Numbered from the stretch's first letter, positions 44,100 to 54,288 are shown. The stretch is DNA of 64,000 nt from Thermoplasmata archaeon (GCA_026414225.1 JAOAJK010000003.1:81177-145176); one strand, 5' to 3'. Notes: generated by a model from the letters alone, not told the origin. Program-made: numbers and translations.

Positions 44100-44810
44100 A
44101 TGACCGAGATGCTTTACATGACAGAGGGCTGCTACCTCAAGGAATTCGATGCAAAGGTTGTTGCTATTCACGAAAAATCGGTGGTGTTTGACAGAACTGC
44201 CTGCTATCCGGATGGAGGGGGCCAGCCATCAGATACCGGGGTGCTGCAGAGCAAGGCGGGCACCGCAAAAATTACCCATGTGAAAAAAGCAGAAGGTGAG
44301 GTTTACCATGAAATTGATGGCCCGTTGCCAGAAGTTGGAGAAACTGTGCATGTGAGTATTGACTGGGAGCGGAGGTATGCACACATGCGGATGCACACGG
44401 CCCAGCACCTCCTCTCCGGTATTGTTTACAAATTTTTTCAGGCGAGAACTGTGGGGAACCAGATATATGCAGACCGCTCGCGGGTGGATTTCATGCCCGT
44501 AAATTTTACAGATGCGGATGTTCAAAGGGTTGTTGCTGAATTCGATGGAGCAATCAAAGCACAGCTTCCAGTAAGAATTTACATGATGGAGAAGGACAAA
44601 TTTTTGAATCATGAGGAGGGTGAAAGAGCCAACATCCATCTCCTTCCCCCCGAAATCAAGGTCTTGAGAATTGTGGAAATTCCTGGTTACGATATGTGTC
44701 CGTGTGCCGGAACCCATGTTGCCTCCCTCGCAGAGCTCGGAAAAATAAAGATTCTGAAGGTTGAGCGGAAAGGAAAGGACCGGTACAGAATTGCATACAC
44801 GCTGGGGTGA
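44100..44810 (+). CDS. alaX: AlaX-type alanyl-tRNA editing protein
   Basis: 236 aa from the ATG at 44100, giving MTEMLYMTEGCYLKEFDA as in other archaeal AlaX; the longer frame from 44040 adds 20 non-conserved residues. A CATAAATC/CATATACT element lies about 22-35 nt upstream. Zinc ligands HTAQH (about 100-104) and CAGTH (about 205-209) are present, along with YPDGGGQPSDTG. AlaX removes serine or glycine mischarged on tRNA-Ala. The length fits AlaX-M. The ABC ATPase gene follows after 4 nt. Confidence 0.94.
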   Translation: MTEMLYMTEGCYLKEFDAKVVAIHEKSVVFDRTACYPDGGGQPSDTGVLQSKAGTAKITHVKKAEGEVYHEIDGPLPEVGETVHVSIDWERRYAHMRMHTAQHLLSGIVYKFFQARTVGNQIYADRSRVDFMPVNFTDADVQRVVAEFDGAIKAQLPVRIYMMEKDKFLNHEEGERANIHLLPPEIKVLRIVEIPGYDMCPCAGTHVASLAELGKIKILKVERKGKDRYRIAYTLG

Positions 44811-44814
44811 GAGG

Positions 44815-45543
44815 GTGGGGGCAAAACCTGTAAAAATTGAAAAACTCGTGAAGGTATATGCTAGAAAAATAAAGGCACTTGACGGCGTCTCGCTTGATAT
44901 TGAAGAGAATGAAATCTTCGGTCTCATCGGCCCAAATGGTGCTGGGAAGACCACAACAATACGGATTCTCGCAACCCTTCTTACTCCCACCTCGGGCAGC
45001 GTCTCAATTTATGGTATGGATGTCCTGAAGGATCAGAAGAAAATCCGGAGAATAATTTCCTATCTGCCAGAGGATGCAGGAGCTTATGAAAATCTTACTG
45101 GAAGGGAGTATCTCCATTTCATCGCTGGCTTCTTTGAGGGGACCAGGGAAGCAATGGTTGAAAGGGGGATAAGAATCGCTGCGTTGGGCGAGCGAATAGA
45201 TTCAAAAATTAAGGAATACAGCAAGGGTATGAAGAGACGCCTGCAGATTGCCAGAACCCTGATGGTTCAGCCAAAACTTGCAATCCTTGATGAGCCGACC
45301 TCAGGACTTGATGTGCTTCATGCCCACTATGTGAGAAAGGAAATCCAGAGGGTGCTGAAGGAAACGGGTGCTACCGCAATAATCTCAAGTCACAATCTGC
45401 TGGAAGTTGAATTTCTATGCACCCGAGTGGGACTGATTTCCGGCGGGAGAATTCTTGCCCAGGGCACCCCTGACGAGTTGAAGAGACGATATAATGGGGA
45501 TAATCTGGAAGATGTGTTTTTGGCGGTGGTGAAAAATGCGTAA
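44815..45543 (+). CDS. ABC transporter ATP-binding protein
   Basis: 242 aa from the GTG at 44815, just after GGGGTGA; an earlier in-frame start at 44761 lies inside alaX. Walker A GPNGAGKTT (about 39-47), signature YSKGMKRRLQIART, and Walker B LAILDEPTSGLD are complete. Similarity is to the ABC-2 exporter group (NatA/NosF/DrrA-like). It overlaps the permease gene by 8 nt, so the two form a transporter. Confidence 0.93.
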   Translation: MGAKPVKIEKLVKVYARKIKALDGVSLDIEENEIFGLIGPNGAGKTTTIRILATLLTPTSGSVSIYGMDVLKDQKKIRRIISYLPEDAGAYENLTGREYLHFIAGFFEGTREAMVERGIRIAALGERIDSKIKEYSKGMKRRLQIARTLMVQPKLAILDEPTSGLDVLHAHYVRKEIQRVLKETGATAIISSHNLLEVEFLCTRVGLISGGRILAQGTPDELKRRYNGDNLEDVFLAVVKNA

Positions 45544-46849
45544 TCCTTTTCTGAATATCGTTGTCAAAGAACTCAGGGAGATGCTGCGCGACCCCAGGCT
45601 GATGATTGGAATGATTGTGGTTCCATTGCTCATCTTCCCACTGATGGGTTCTGTTGTGAATCTCTCAATGGATGTGGCGAAGGAATCAGCAACGAGCGTT
45701 TATGCCGGGTATCTTTCATTTGATAAGAGGGACGGAAACGCCACGCTCTCTGACATTCTTTACCAGTTTCTCACGGCCCAGAACATCTCGCTCGTGAACA
45801 TCACCGCAGATAATGCCACGGCGGGACTCGAGGTGTGTAGGGAACTGGGGGCAAATCTGCTCCTCGAGATACCAGTCAATTTCACGGAAAGAATTGCAAA
45901 CGGGAGCAGTGCCAAGGTAAATCTTTACCAGATGTTGAAGAGCTTCGGTATCGGCGAGGCGGTTGAGAGCGGTGTGGTTTCCTCAGCCCTCTCCGCATTC
46001 AATGATTATATCGTGGCTTCCCGCATGGTATCAGTTTACCCGGATGCCAAACCCGCGGAACTGCTTTACCCGCTGCGAATAGAAGAAAAGTCGGTGATAA
46101 AGGGAAGCGTGAAGGATGTGCCTCCCAGTGTGGTGTCCAGCACAGTGCTCTCTGCCGGGCTTGCAATGCCGATGGTAATCATGATACTCCTGATAATGGC
46201 CGGGCAGCTGGCAGCCACATCTGTGGCGATTGAGAAGGAGCAGAAAACCCTTGAGGTGCTGCTCACCCTTCCAATCAACAGAATTTACTTGCTGTTCGGA
46301 AAGATTACGGGTGTCGTGCTGCTCTCAATTATTGCGACTGCTTCCTATCTTCTTGGGTTTAGTTATTACATGACCTCACTCACATCCAACGCGCAAGGAA
46401 AACTCGGAGAGGTGAACTTGGCTTCAATCGGGCTTGTGCCCGATGCGCAGGGCTATCTGCTGATGATGCTCTCCCTGTTCCTTGCATTTCTTTCAGCCCT
46501 CTCAATCTCGGTGCTCCTCGGGGCCTACACCAAGGATGTGCGGAGTGCCCAGTCGTTGATGGGACTGCTTTATCTCCCGATTATCTTTCCAGTATTCATC
46601 CTGATGATGCTGCCTGTTGAGGCCCTACCGGCAGGGCTCCAAGCACTGGTTTATGGCATCCCGTTTTCCTACCCGATTCTGGCGTCCAAATCCCTCTACA
46701 CCCAGGATTATAGAATTCTTTACTTCGGTATCGGTTACCAGGTGATATTTACTGTAGCCATGCTTTACATTGCTGGCAAGCTCTTCGCCTCTGAAAAGAT
46801 CCTCACCGCAAAAATAGAGCTGAAGAAAAAGAGAGGTGTGGAGGAATAA
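45536..46849 (+). CDS. ABC-2 type exporter permease
   Basis: 437 aa. An N-terminal helix (PFLNIVVKELREMLRDPRLMIG, then hydrophobic) is followed by a soluble extracytoplasmic domain of about 150 residues. Five hydrophobic segments lie in the second half, with KEQKTLEVLLTLPINR typical of the ABC-2 membrane family (NatB-like). It pairs with the preceding ATPase. The substrate is unknown. A giant beta-helix protein is convergent after 2 nt; NosF/NosY-type ABC pairs work with the beta-helix protein NosD in bacteria. Confidence 0.9.
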   Translation: MRNPFLNIVVKELREMLRDPRLMIGMIVVPLLIFPLMGSVVNLSMDVAKESATSVYAGYLSFDKRDGNATLSDILYQFLTAQNISLVNITADNATAGLEVCRELGANLLLEIPVNFTERIANGSSAKVNLYQMLKSFGIGEAVESGVVSSALSAFNDYIVASRMVSVYPDAKPAELLYPLRIEEKSVIKGSVKDVPPSVVSSTVLSAGLAMPMVIMILLIMAGQLAATSVAIEKEQKTLEVLLTLPINRIYLLFGKITGVVLLSIIATASYLLGFSYYMTSLTSNAQGKLGEVNLASIGLVPDAQGYLLMMLSLFLAFLSALSISVLLGAYTKDVRSAQSLMGLLYLPIIFPVFILMMLPVEALPAGLQALVYGIPFSYPILASKSLYTQDYRILYFGIGYQVIFTVAMLYIAGKLFASEKILTAKIELKKKRGVEE

Positions 46850-46851
46850 TT

Positions 46852-49800
46852 TTAATTTCTTTTCTTCCTGGCCACGCTAACGACCACAAGCCCATAGAAG
46901 GCTAAGGCTGTAAAGCACAGTATCGCCGAGCCCTCGCTCACTGGACTTCCAAGCGGATACCAGTCGCTTGCATCCACGCCGCCATCGATCGGATAGGCAC
47001 TTGAACTGCCCCATCCACTGCCATCCCAGTTGCTCCAGTAGTTGCCTTCCTGGGCACTGTTATCATACCAGAAGTTACCACCCACCTCGTCATATGCCTG
47101 GGAGGTGCCTGTGTATCCCTTGTTGCCGTTATTGTTGAGGAAGTTGTTTCTCAGGATGAAGTTGCAGGTGGAGCTAGAGGTGAGGTAAATTCCATAACCC
47201 GTGTGGTTTCTTACCGTGTTGTGGGTCATGGTGTTGTTGTTTGAGTATGTGGTCAGATAAATTCCGTAGTTCCCGTTCTCTGCAATCGTGTTGTTCGCAA
47301 TTGTGGTATTTCTGGTAGAGGTGAGGTAAAGCCCGCACTGCGTATTGCTAGAGATGTTGTTGTATGTAATCGCAGTGTTGTTGGAATTCGCAAGATAAAT
47401 TCCTCTGGTGTTTCCAGCAATTCCGTTATTTGTGATTGTGTTTGCCTTAGATTCTGAAAGAAGCACACCTGCAAAAGAACTTGCAGATACATTATTCCCT
47501 GCGATAGCGTTACCTGTCGATTTATATAGATTAATTCCTATGGAAGTCCCGCTTATGCTGTTCCACGATACCGTGTTATTTGATGACTGGCTTAATTCAA
47601 TTCCATAGTTACTCCCTGTGAGTGTGTTGTTCTCTATCGTGTTGCTACCGGACATTCCTATCTGAATCCCAGTATTGATGTTACCTAGGAGCGTATTGTT
47701 CGCGATTATGTTGTAGTTTGAAGCGCCAAGGGCTATACCCCATCCATTTGTAATCACCAGGTTCCGTAGAATTTCATTGGTATTTGCTCCCCACAGCCAG
47801 ATACCATAATAGGAGTTGTTTGTGCAGTTATTACTTCTGACAACAATGCGGGCAGCACCTCCGTAGAGATATATTCCTGAGTGAGATTTGCTGCAGAGAT
47901 TGTTTTCAATTAAGCCGTTCTGGGTATTCCGCAGAGCAATGCCTTTGCCGAGCGGTTCACTGCTGGTGTCCGTTGCATTGAACACATGGCACCTCCGCAC
48001 AACAAAGTATGCATTCGTGTTCTCTATCCAGATAGCGTAGGAACCCCCCTTTGCATCTATTTCCCAGCCCTCTATGATATAGGGATCCGAAAGTGCACCA
48101 GTGCCCTCGAGCACCCCATTATCTGATGTGAATTCGCTGTTGCTCGTGATGTGGATTGGACCGCGGGATATGTACCTCACTGGGTACCAGTCACTTGCAC
48201 CAGTACCTCCGTCTATCGGGTATGCACTTGCACTTCCCCAGTCCTTGCCGTCCCAGTTGTTCCAGTAGTTGCCGCTCTGGGTAATGCTGTCATGCCAGTA
48301 ATTTGTGCCGGTACGGTCATACGCCTGGCAGTTTCCACTCACACCTTTGCCTGCACCGTTATTGCTCACAAATCGGTTGCCAACAATTGTGTTCCCAGCG
48401 GAACCCGCTGCGACATAAACCCCGTAATTTGTATTCTGGTAAATCCAGTTATTGGTTACCTCATTGTTGTTTGAACCGTAAATATAAATACCGTAGAGGG
48501 AATTTTTCGTGATGTTGTTGTTCGTGATGTTGTTGTAGGTCGAGGAACTGTATATATAGATACCGCACTGGAGATTGCTCTTTATGTCGTTGCTTATAAT
48601 CTGGTTATAATTGCTGTTTGCGGTAATGTAAAATCCGTGCTGGGAATTGTTCTTCACCGCATTGCCAGCGACCGTGTTGCCACCCGCGGCAGTGAGGTAA
48701 ATCCCTATGATGTTGTTGCATGCAATGTTGTGCTGAATCTGGTTGGAGGAGGAGGACGCAATGAATATTCCCCTCAAGGTATTGTTTGAAACATCATTGT
48801 TTATCACAATGTTGCCATTAGAGTTGCCGTAGAAATATATGCCATATCTGGAACCATAGCATGTGGTGTTTTCTATTCTGCCATTCTTTACACCGTTGAA
48901 GGCAATCCCTGCCCCCAGTGGAGGGGTGCCTGAATTTGTAGCGTTCCAGACAAGACATGAAAGAATCACGAAGTATGCATCCGTGTTCTCTATCCAGATA
49001 CCATAGGTGCCCCCATTTGCATCGATTTCCCAGCCGGCGATGAGATACGGGTCTGCCTGGGTGCCTGTACCGCCCACGACCCCGTTTGCTGAGGTAAATT
49101 CGCTGTTGCTTGTTATGTGAATCGTACCTCTTGCGGTCCGCAGCGGATACCAGTCGCTCGCGCCTCCGCTTCCATCTATCGGGTAGGCACCTGGCGTTCC
49201 CCATCCCAATCTGTTCCAGTTGCTCCAGTAGTTGCCCTCTTTCGCTGCTGCATCAAACCAGGAATTACCAGTGCTGTTATCGTACGCCTGGCAGTTACCG
49301 CTGACGCCTCTTGTCGCCCCGTTGTTCCCAATGAAGCGGTTATGATGAACAACATTCCCTGTGCAATTTAATCGGATGTAAACGCCATGGCCTGCATTAG
49401 ATGAAATTATGTTGTGGGTAATGATATTCCTGTCACTCCTCGGATTCGCGGAACTGGTTCCAACCAGAATCCCTTCCTTCCCATTATTGGCTATAATGTT
49501 ACCTGTAATCAAATTATCGCATGCCTGGTAATTGATTTCAATTCCAATCCATGTATTGCCAGTCACAGTATTGTTCCTCAATGTGTTATTGGATGCGCCC
49601 GGGTCAAGCATAATTCCCTCAGCGTTGTTGGAACAATTATTTTTTATAACCAGTGTGCGGCTCATTCTCAATACCAGGCCCCAGTTGGGGTTTCCTGTAA
49701 TGGTGTTTTCAGCCACGACCCCATTAGACCCCTCCAGATATACCCCACAGTAGGAACTGCCGACCACCGTGTTATTTGTGAAATTGAGGTAGTCGCTGCC

Positions 49801-52800
49801 TATAATCTGGACGCCATATCCATTATTGTTTCCGATGTAGTTACTGGTTACATTGTTATAATGCCCTGCCAGAGCCAGTCCACCGCCCCCACCACCACCG
49901 CTCGTGCCAGAAATTGTGTTGTTTGTGATTCTATTATAGTTGCTGTACGCTCCGAGACCATAAATTCCCCAAACGGTATTGCCTGAGATGTTGTTGTTTG
50001 CAATGTAGGTGTTACCGCAACTGTTTAACCTGATCCCGTAGGAGTTTGCAGTGATCGTGTTGTTCAGAATTGTGTTGTTGGTCGTTCCGGAGAGGAATAT
50101 CCCCTCTCCACCGCCAGTGAGCGTATTATTGCATATCTGGTTGTGAGAGGAACTCATGAATGTGATACCTCCATTGATGGTGCTGTTTCTTACAGCCGTG
50201 TAGTGGCTATTGTAGACATACCCCCCACCAGTGAAATTCTCTATTACGCAGTAAGAGCTCCCCCAGAGCATAAGAGCGCCTGTAGAAGAGGTTATCTTGT
50301 TGGAGGGGGAATACCAGAGAGTTATCACAGCCGAGTTACAGCTGTACACTGTGACATTGTCGACCGTATTGTTGGTTGAGCCGGAGCCCAGCTGCAACCC
50401 CTGGTAAGAATGATGAATATCTATGTTCGTAATAAATCCATTCTTCACATTGTTGAACATCAAAGCATAATATGGGCTTGAGGAAGAAGTTGCATTGGAT
50501 AGGTCGCAGTCCCTCACCACGAAATACACATCCGTGTTCTCTATCCAGATACAGTAGGAGCCCCCATTTGCGTCTATTTCCATCCTCTCAATTATGTAGG
50601 GGTTGCTCTCGCTTCCATTGCCCTGCCAGCCCTCTGCGGCCGCCTGGGTCGCAAAGTCAGCATTGCCGTTTATGTGTATCGGTCCGTGTTTTCCGTAGCC
50701 AAGCGGATACCAGTCACTTGCGCCTGCACTTCCTTCAATCGGATAGGCATTCGGGGTGCCCCAGCCCGAGCCATTCCAGTTACTCCAGTAGTTGCCTTCT
50801 TTTGACACAGCGTCGTACCAGAGAACACCGCCCGTATCATCTCTCGCCTGGCATTTGCCATCTGCATATCCCTTTGCACTTCCGTTGTTCTGGTAGAAGC
50901 GGTTGTGGTGCACATGGTTGTCAGTGCACGTTGTCAATCTGAAATGTATTGAGTAATTTGTGTTGAGGTAGAAATCATTGTAGGTAATATTGGTCCTTTC
51001 ACACATATCCGCAACAATTCCATATTTGTTGTTTGATATGTTGTTGTTCGCAACCGCGGTATCTACCGTAATGAGATACATCCCGACATTAGTGTTGTTA
51101 AGCACCTTGTTGTTAGTCACCGTGATATTAACGCCAGCAACGGCAAATATTCCAGTGGAACCGTTTATGAGTTCGTTATCCACAATAGAAATGTTCTGGG
51201 CGGCAAACAACACAACCCCGTAAAGCCCGTTACCAGAGAATATGTTGTTATCCACTGTGCAGTTGTTCGCATAGACCATTGCCAGTCCTTGGTTAGTATT
51301 ATTTAAAACTTCATTTCTGCTAACATTCGTATAATTTGTATAATCGTACAGATACATTCCGATCGTGTTGCCGGTGAGAGTATTTTCAAGGATATCCAGG
51401 GTTGAGTATGTGGAGTAAATACCGAAATAATTGTTGGTTATATTGTTTGAGTCAACAGCACCGCCGGTAGCATTGGCGAGCGAGATACCCGCACCGTTGG
51501 TGGCTGTTGCATTCCTTATCTCGCAGTTCCTTATCACGAAGCTCAGATTTGTATTCTGGATTTTTATGCCGTAGGTGCCACCACGGGCATTCTGCAGGTA
51601 ACCCTCGATAGTGTACGGGTCTCCCGTGCTTCCGTCTCCTGGCCAGCCCATCACTCCACCAATCTCCGCAAACTGCTCATCGCCCACAATCTGGAGCGGT
51701 CCCAGTGCCGGTCTCGACAGCGGATACCAGTCACTTGCAGAGAGCCCGTCGAGTGGATAGGCACTGCTGGTGCCCCAATTCATGCCATCCCAGTTTCCCC
51801 AGTAATTTCCCTCCTTGTAGGCGGTGTTGTACCAGATATTGTTCATTTCTCCATCGTAGGCCTGCGGTTTGCCGTTAACACCCTTTGCCTCATTGTTTCT
51901 CCAGAAGTTGTTATAAGTAATGAGGTTACTTGCTGAGCCAGAGGTTAGAAAAACCGCATAATTGGTATTCCTGTAAAACTGGTTGTAGTTTATCTCGCTG
52001 TTTGTGGTGGAAACGAGGTAAATCCCGCGGAAATTATTGCTTGAAATGTTATTACAGATTATTTTTAGATTCTGGCCAGAGGTAATGTCCATACCATCGT
52101 ACTCATTTTCCTGGATTATGTTGTAAGTCACGCTTATATCTCTCACATTCCAGCATATAACTCCGTATTTGTTCCGCCCGACAACATTGAATTTTAAATA
52201 ACTGTACATTGAAATGTAACTTGTGTGATACATCCAGATACCGTATTCACAACTGTGGATGTAGTTATTGGAAACCGTAGCGTTGGTGACATTAAACAAT
52301 GCTATGCCCGCATTCCAGTAATACATGTCTGAGTTTCCGCTGGCATCGTGCAATTCGCAGTTCCTGACTACAAAGTCCTTCGTAGTATTCCCTATGTAAA
52401 TGCAGTAGCCATAGCCAGTTCCATCAATCAGCCAGCCCTCAATAATGTATGGATCGCCCAGGGTTCCTGCACCACCAGCAACGCCATTCCCAGGTGTGAA
52501 ATCCGCATCGCTGTTGATCCTTATAGGTGCCCTGATGGGCGTGTCAAGTGGATACCTGTCGGCTGCTCCCGCACCGCCATCGATCGGGTAGGCGCTTGGT
52601 GTGGCCCAGCCATTTCCGTCCCAGTTGCTCCAGTAGTTACCTGCAAGGATTGTGCTGTTATTCCACCTGTTGGTGCCCACACCGTCGTATGCCTGGCAGT
52701 TGCCGTTCACACCCTTTGTTGCCCCGTTATTCTGCCAGAAATTGTTCCACCAGATTTCGTTTGAGTTCGAACCAGTTGTCAGATACACCCCGTAATTTCC

Positions 52801-54255
52801 GTTGCCCCGCAGATGATTGTAGAGAATTAAATTGGAGGTTGAACTTGCCAGATATATTCCGTAGATTGTGCTATATGAAACTGTGTTGTTCGTAACCGTG
52901 TTCGTAGAAGAAGAGGACAGCACTACTCCATAGGTGTTATTCGTGAGATCGTTTTTATCAATTCTGTTTACGGTCGAGGATGTAAGGTAGATTCCAAAAT
53001 TATTGTTCGAAACCCTATTACTGTAAACTGTGTTCAGGGTAGAACTTGAAGCGATGTATATTCCAAAACTTGTGCTGTTGAAAACCGTGTTGCCACCGAT
53101 TATCCCGTTCCTTACATTGAAGAGTGCAATCCCAGAATTCCAGTAGTATATACCAGCATTTCCACTTGAGTTATAAACATAGCAATTCCTTACAATAAAG
53201 TAGGATGTGGTGTTCCCGATGTAAATTCCACAGCCCTGTCCCCCCGCATTGATGTCCCAGCTTTCAATGACATACGGGTCGTTCTGGGTCCCAGCACCGC
53301 TTACGACTCCGTTCATCGGCGTAAAATCTGCATCCCCATTTATCCTGATGGGTGCGCGGGGTGTCCCTTTGGGAGTTAAAGATGTGCTTTCCACAAGATT
53401 AAGAGTTCTCCCGTCAACTGCTTTCAGATACATGTCCATTGGAGAAGTTCTTGAATTCTCGCACCTGATTGCCGCATCTATCTTTGATTTTTCATTCTGC
53501 CAGTCAACCATGTAAAAGTAAACTGCATATCTCTCACCGACGCCCAGCACGCGTTTACCTGCCATTGTCTCCACATGCTTCCCGTCCGTTGCCGCGGCCA
53601 CACTCTCGCCAACGGTCCATGTCCATTCCTGCTGCACAATGCCGGCAAATGAAAGCACACGGCTCGCCTCTATCCTCCCATTCTTGCCCACAATCTCAAT
53701 TGCCTTATCCGCGCCCACAGCAAAGTTGGGTGAGGGTTTGAAACCCGTTGCCGGGCTGTTATCTGTGTCCACAAACACATACGCTACATCCCTTCCATTG
53801 GTGTTTGGGATTGCTGTTTCCCTTTGATGAGACACATAAACAGGATTTTCTGATGGAGTTTCAACGATATACCTGGGATCGCCGGAAAGCATGCAACCGT
53901 AAACCTTTGCATAGAACGCCACATTAATCCCTGTCTCCACAGTTGCATACTCAGCAATGTCAATGTTGTCCGGGACACTCAAATCCCTTGCCTTTGTGGT
54001 TTTCTCAACGCTCCGCCAGTCCTCAAAACTCCCATCGACCCGGATTGTGTCCGTGTCTCTGTTTTGACAGGTAAGCACCGCAATTGCGCTGACCACTAGC
54101 AGGACAAGGACGAAGAGTGCGGCAAATCTGCCGGTTCCAGTTCTGCTGCCGTAGTTCTTTGATTGTTTCTTTAAACTTTCGTTTGTAAAACCCGAATAAC
54201 TTTCCCTCTGATTTCTCAGTCCAAGAGATTTTGTCGTTTTACTCGCTAATTTCAT
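46852..54255 (-). CDS. giant beta-helix surface protein with six modules
   Basis: 2467 aa from the ATG at 54255 (SD GGTGA, 5 nt spacing); a GTG at 54267 is upstream but less likely. The N-terminus has the same basic tag as the 799-aa protein (MKLASKTTKSLGLRN), a degenerate GFTNES in place of the TNG repeats, a transmembrane helix, and a CBM9-like domain. Six modules follow. Each opens with I-x-I-x-[GS]-x-x-[DE]F and an ...DPYxIE... segment, continues with beta-helix turns, and closes with a YWxNWDG...DWYPL segment. Module borders are near 53355, 52530, 51700, 50680, 49120, 48155 and 46940. The end is PVSE, a hydrophobic stretch and ARKKRN. It is probably an S-layer-associated or polysaccharide-binding filament. 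Confidence 0.9.
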   Translation of the reverse strand: MKLASKTTKSLGLRNQRESYSGFTNESLKKQSKNYGSRTGTGRFAALFVLVLLVVSAIAVLTCQNRDTDTIRVDGSFEDWRSVEKTTKARDLSVPDNIDIAEYATVETGINVAFYAKVYGCMLSGDPRYIVETPSENPVYVSHQRETAIPNTNGRDVAYVFVDTDNSPATGFKPSPNFAVGADKAIEIVGKNGRIEASRVLSFAGIVQQEWTWTVGESVAAATDGKHVETMAGKRVLGVGERYAVYFYMVDWQNEKSKIDAAIRCENSRTSPMDMYLKAVDGRTLNLVESTSLTPKGTPRAPIRINGDADFTPMNGVVSGAGTQNDPYVIESWDINAGGQGCGIYIGNTTSYFIVRNCYVYNSSGNAGIYYWNSGIALFNVRNGIIGGNTVFNSTSFGIYIASSSTLNTVYSNRVSNNNFGIYLTSSTVNRIDKNDLTNNTYGVVLSSSSTNTVTNNTVSYSTIYGIYLASSTSNLILYNHLRGNGNYGVYLTTGSNSNEIWWNNFWQNNGATKGVNGNCQAYDGVGTNRWNNSTILAGNYWSNWDGNGWATPSAYPIDGGAGAADRYPLDTPIRAPIRINSDADFTPGNGVAGGAGTLGDPYIIEGWLIDGTGYGYCIYIGNTTKDFVVRNCELHDASGNSDMYYWNAGIALFNVTNATVSNNYIHSCEYGIWMYHTSYISMYSYLKFNVVGRNKYGVICWNVRDISVTYNIIQENEYDGMDITSGQNLKIICNNISSNNFRGIYLVSTTNSEINYNQFYRNTNYAVFLTSGSASNLITYNNFWRNNEAKGVNGKPQAYDGEMNNIWYNTAYKEGNYWGNWDGMNWGTSSAYPLDGLSASDWYPLSRPALGPLQIVGDEQFAEIGGVMGWPGDGSTGDPYTIEGYLQNARGGTYGIKIQNTNLSFVIRNCEIRNATATNGAGISLANATGGAVDSNNITNNYFGIYSTYSTLDILENTLTGNTIGMYLYDYTNYTNVSRNEVLNNTNQGLAMVYANNCTVDNNIFSGNGLYGVVLFAAQNISIVDNELINGSTGIFAVAGVNITVTNNKVLNNTNVGMYLITVDTAVANNNISNNKYGIVADMCERTNITYNDFYLNTNYSIHFRLTTCTDNHVHHNRFYQNNGSAKGYADGKCQARDDTGGVLWYDAVSKEGNYWSNWNGSGWGTPNAYPIEGSAGASDWYPLGYGKHGPIHINGNADFATQAAAEGWQGNGSESNPYIIERMEIDANGGSYCIWIENTDVYFVVRDCDLSNATSSSSPYYALMFNNVKNGFITNIDIHHSYQGLQLGSGSTNNTVDNVTVYSCNSAVITLWYSPSNKITSSTGALMLWGSSYCVIENFTGGGYVYNSHYTAVRNSTINGGITFMSSSHNQICNNTLTGGGEGIFLSGTTNNTILNNTITANSYGIRLNSCGNTYIANNNISGNTVWGIYGLGAYSNYNRITNNTISGTSGGGGGGGLALAGHYNNVTSNYIGNNNGYGVQIIGSDYLNFTNNTVVGSSYCGVYLEGSNGVVAENTITGNPNWGLVLRMSRTLVIKNNCSNNAEGIMLDPGASNNTLRNNTVTGNTWIGIEINYQACDNLITGNIIANNGKEGILVGTSSANPRSDRNIITHNIISSNAGHGVYIRLNCTGNVVHHNRFIGNNGATRGVSGNCQAYDNSTGNSWFDAAAKEGNYWSNWNRLGWGTPGAYPIDGSGGASDWYPLRTARGTIHITSNSEFTSANGVVGGTGTQADPYLIAGWEIDANGGTYGIWIENTDAYFVILSCLVWNATNSGTPPLGAGIAFNGVKNGRIENTTCYGSRYGIYFYGNSNGNIVINNDVSNNTLRGIFIASSSSNQIQHNIACNNIIGIYLTAAGGNTVAGNAVKNNSQHGFYITANSNYNQIISNDIKSNLQCGIYIYSSSTYNNITNNNITKNSLYGIYIYGSNNNEVTNNWIYQNTNYGVYVAAGSAGNTIVGNRFVSNNGAGKGVSGNCQAYDRTGTNYWHDSITQSGNYWNNWDGKDWGSASAYPIDGGTGASDWYPVRYISRGPIHITSNSEFTSDNGVLEGTGALSDPYIIEGWEIDAKGGSYAIWIENTNAYFVVRRCHVFNATDTSSEPLGKGIALRNTQNGLIENNLCSKSHSGIYLYGGAARIVVRSNNCTNNSYYGIWLWGANTNEILRNLVITNGWGIALGASNYNIIANNTLLGNINTGIQIGMSGSNTIENNTLTGSNYGIELSQSSNNTVSWNSISGTSIGINLYKSTGNAIAGNNVSASSFAGVLLSESKANTITNNGIAGNTRGIYLANSNNTAITYNNISSNTQCGLYLTSTRNTTIANNTIAENGNYGIYLTTYSNNNTMTHNTVRNHTGYGIYLTSSSTCNFILRNNFLNNNGNKGYTGTSQAYDEVGGNFWYDNSAQEGNYWSNWDGSGWGSSSAYPIDGGVDASDWYPLGSPVSEGSAILCFTALAFYGLVVVSVARKKRN
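46940..53360 (-). repeat. six-fold protein module repeat in the giant beta-helix gene
   Basis: Six successive units of about 275, 277, 340, 520, 322 and 405 codons share opening and closing segments. The DNA between copies is similar around the closing motif (GGATACCAGTCnCTTGC recurs on the plus strand), giving potential for recombination. Confidence 0.8.
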
Positions 54256-54288
54256 GATGTTCACCACGGAATGGAATATACAATAATA

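Noticed and set aside
49414..49986. 190-aa frame on the plus strand inside the giant beta-helix gene
   Set aside because: It mirrors Asn-rich repeats of the minus-strand gene and has no promoter or ribosome binding site.
46940..53360. regularly spaced repeats suggesting a CRISPR or satellite array
   Set aside because: The repeats are codons of beta-helix turns and module ends in one long reading frame.
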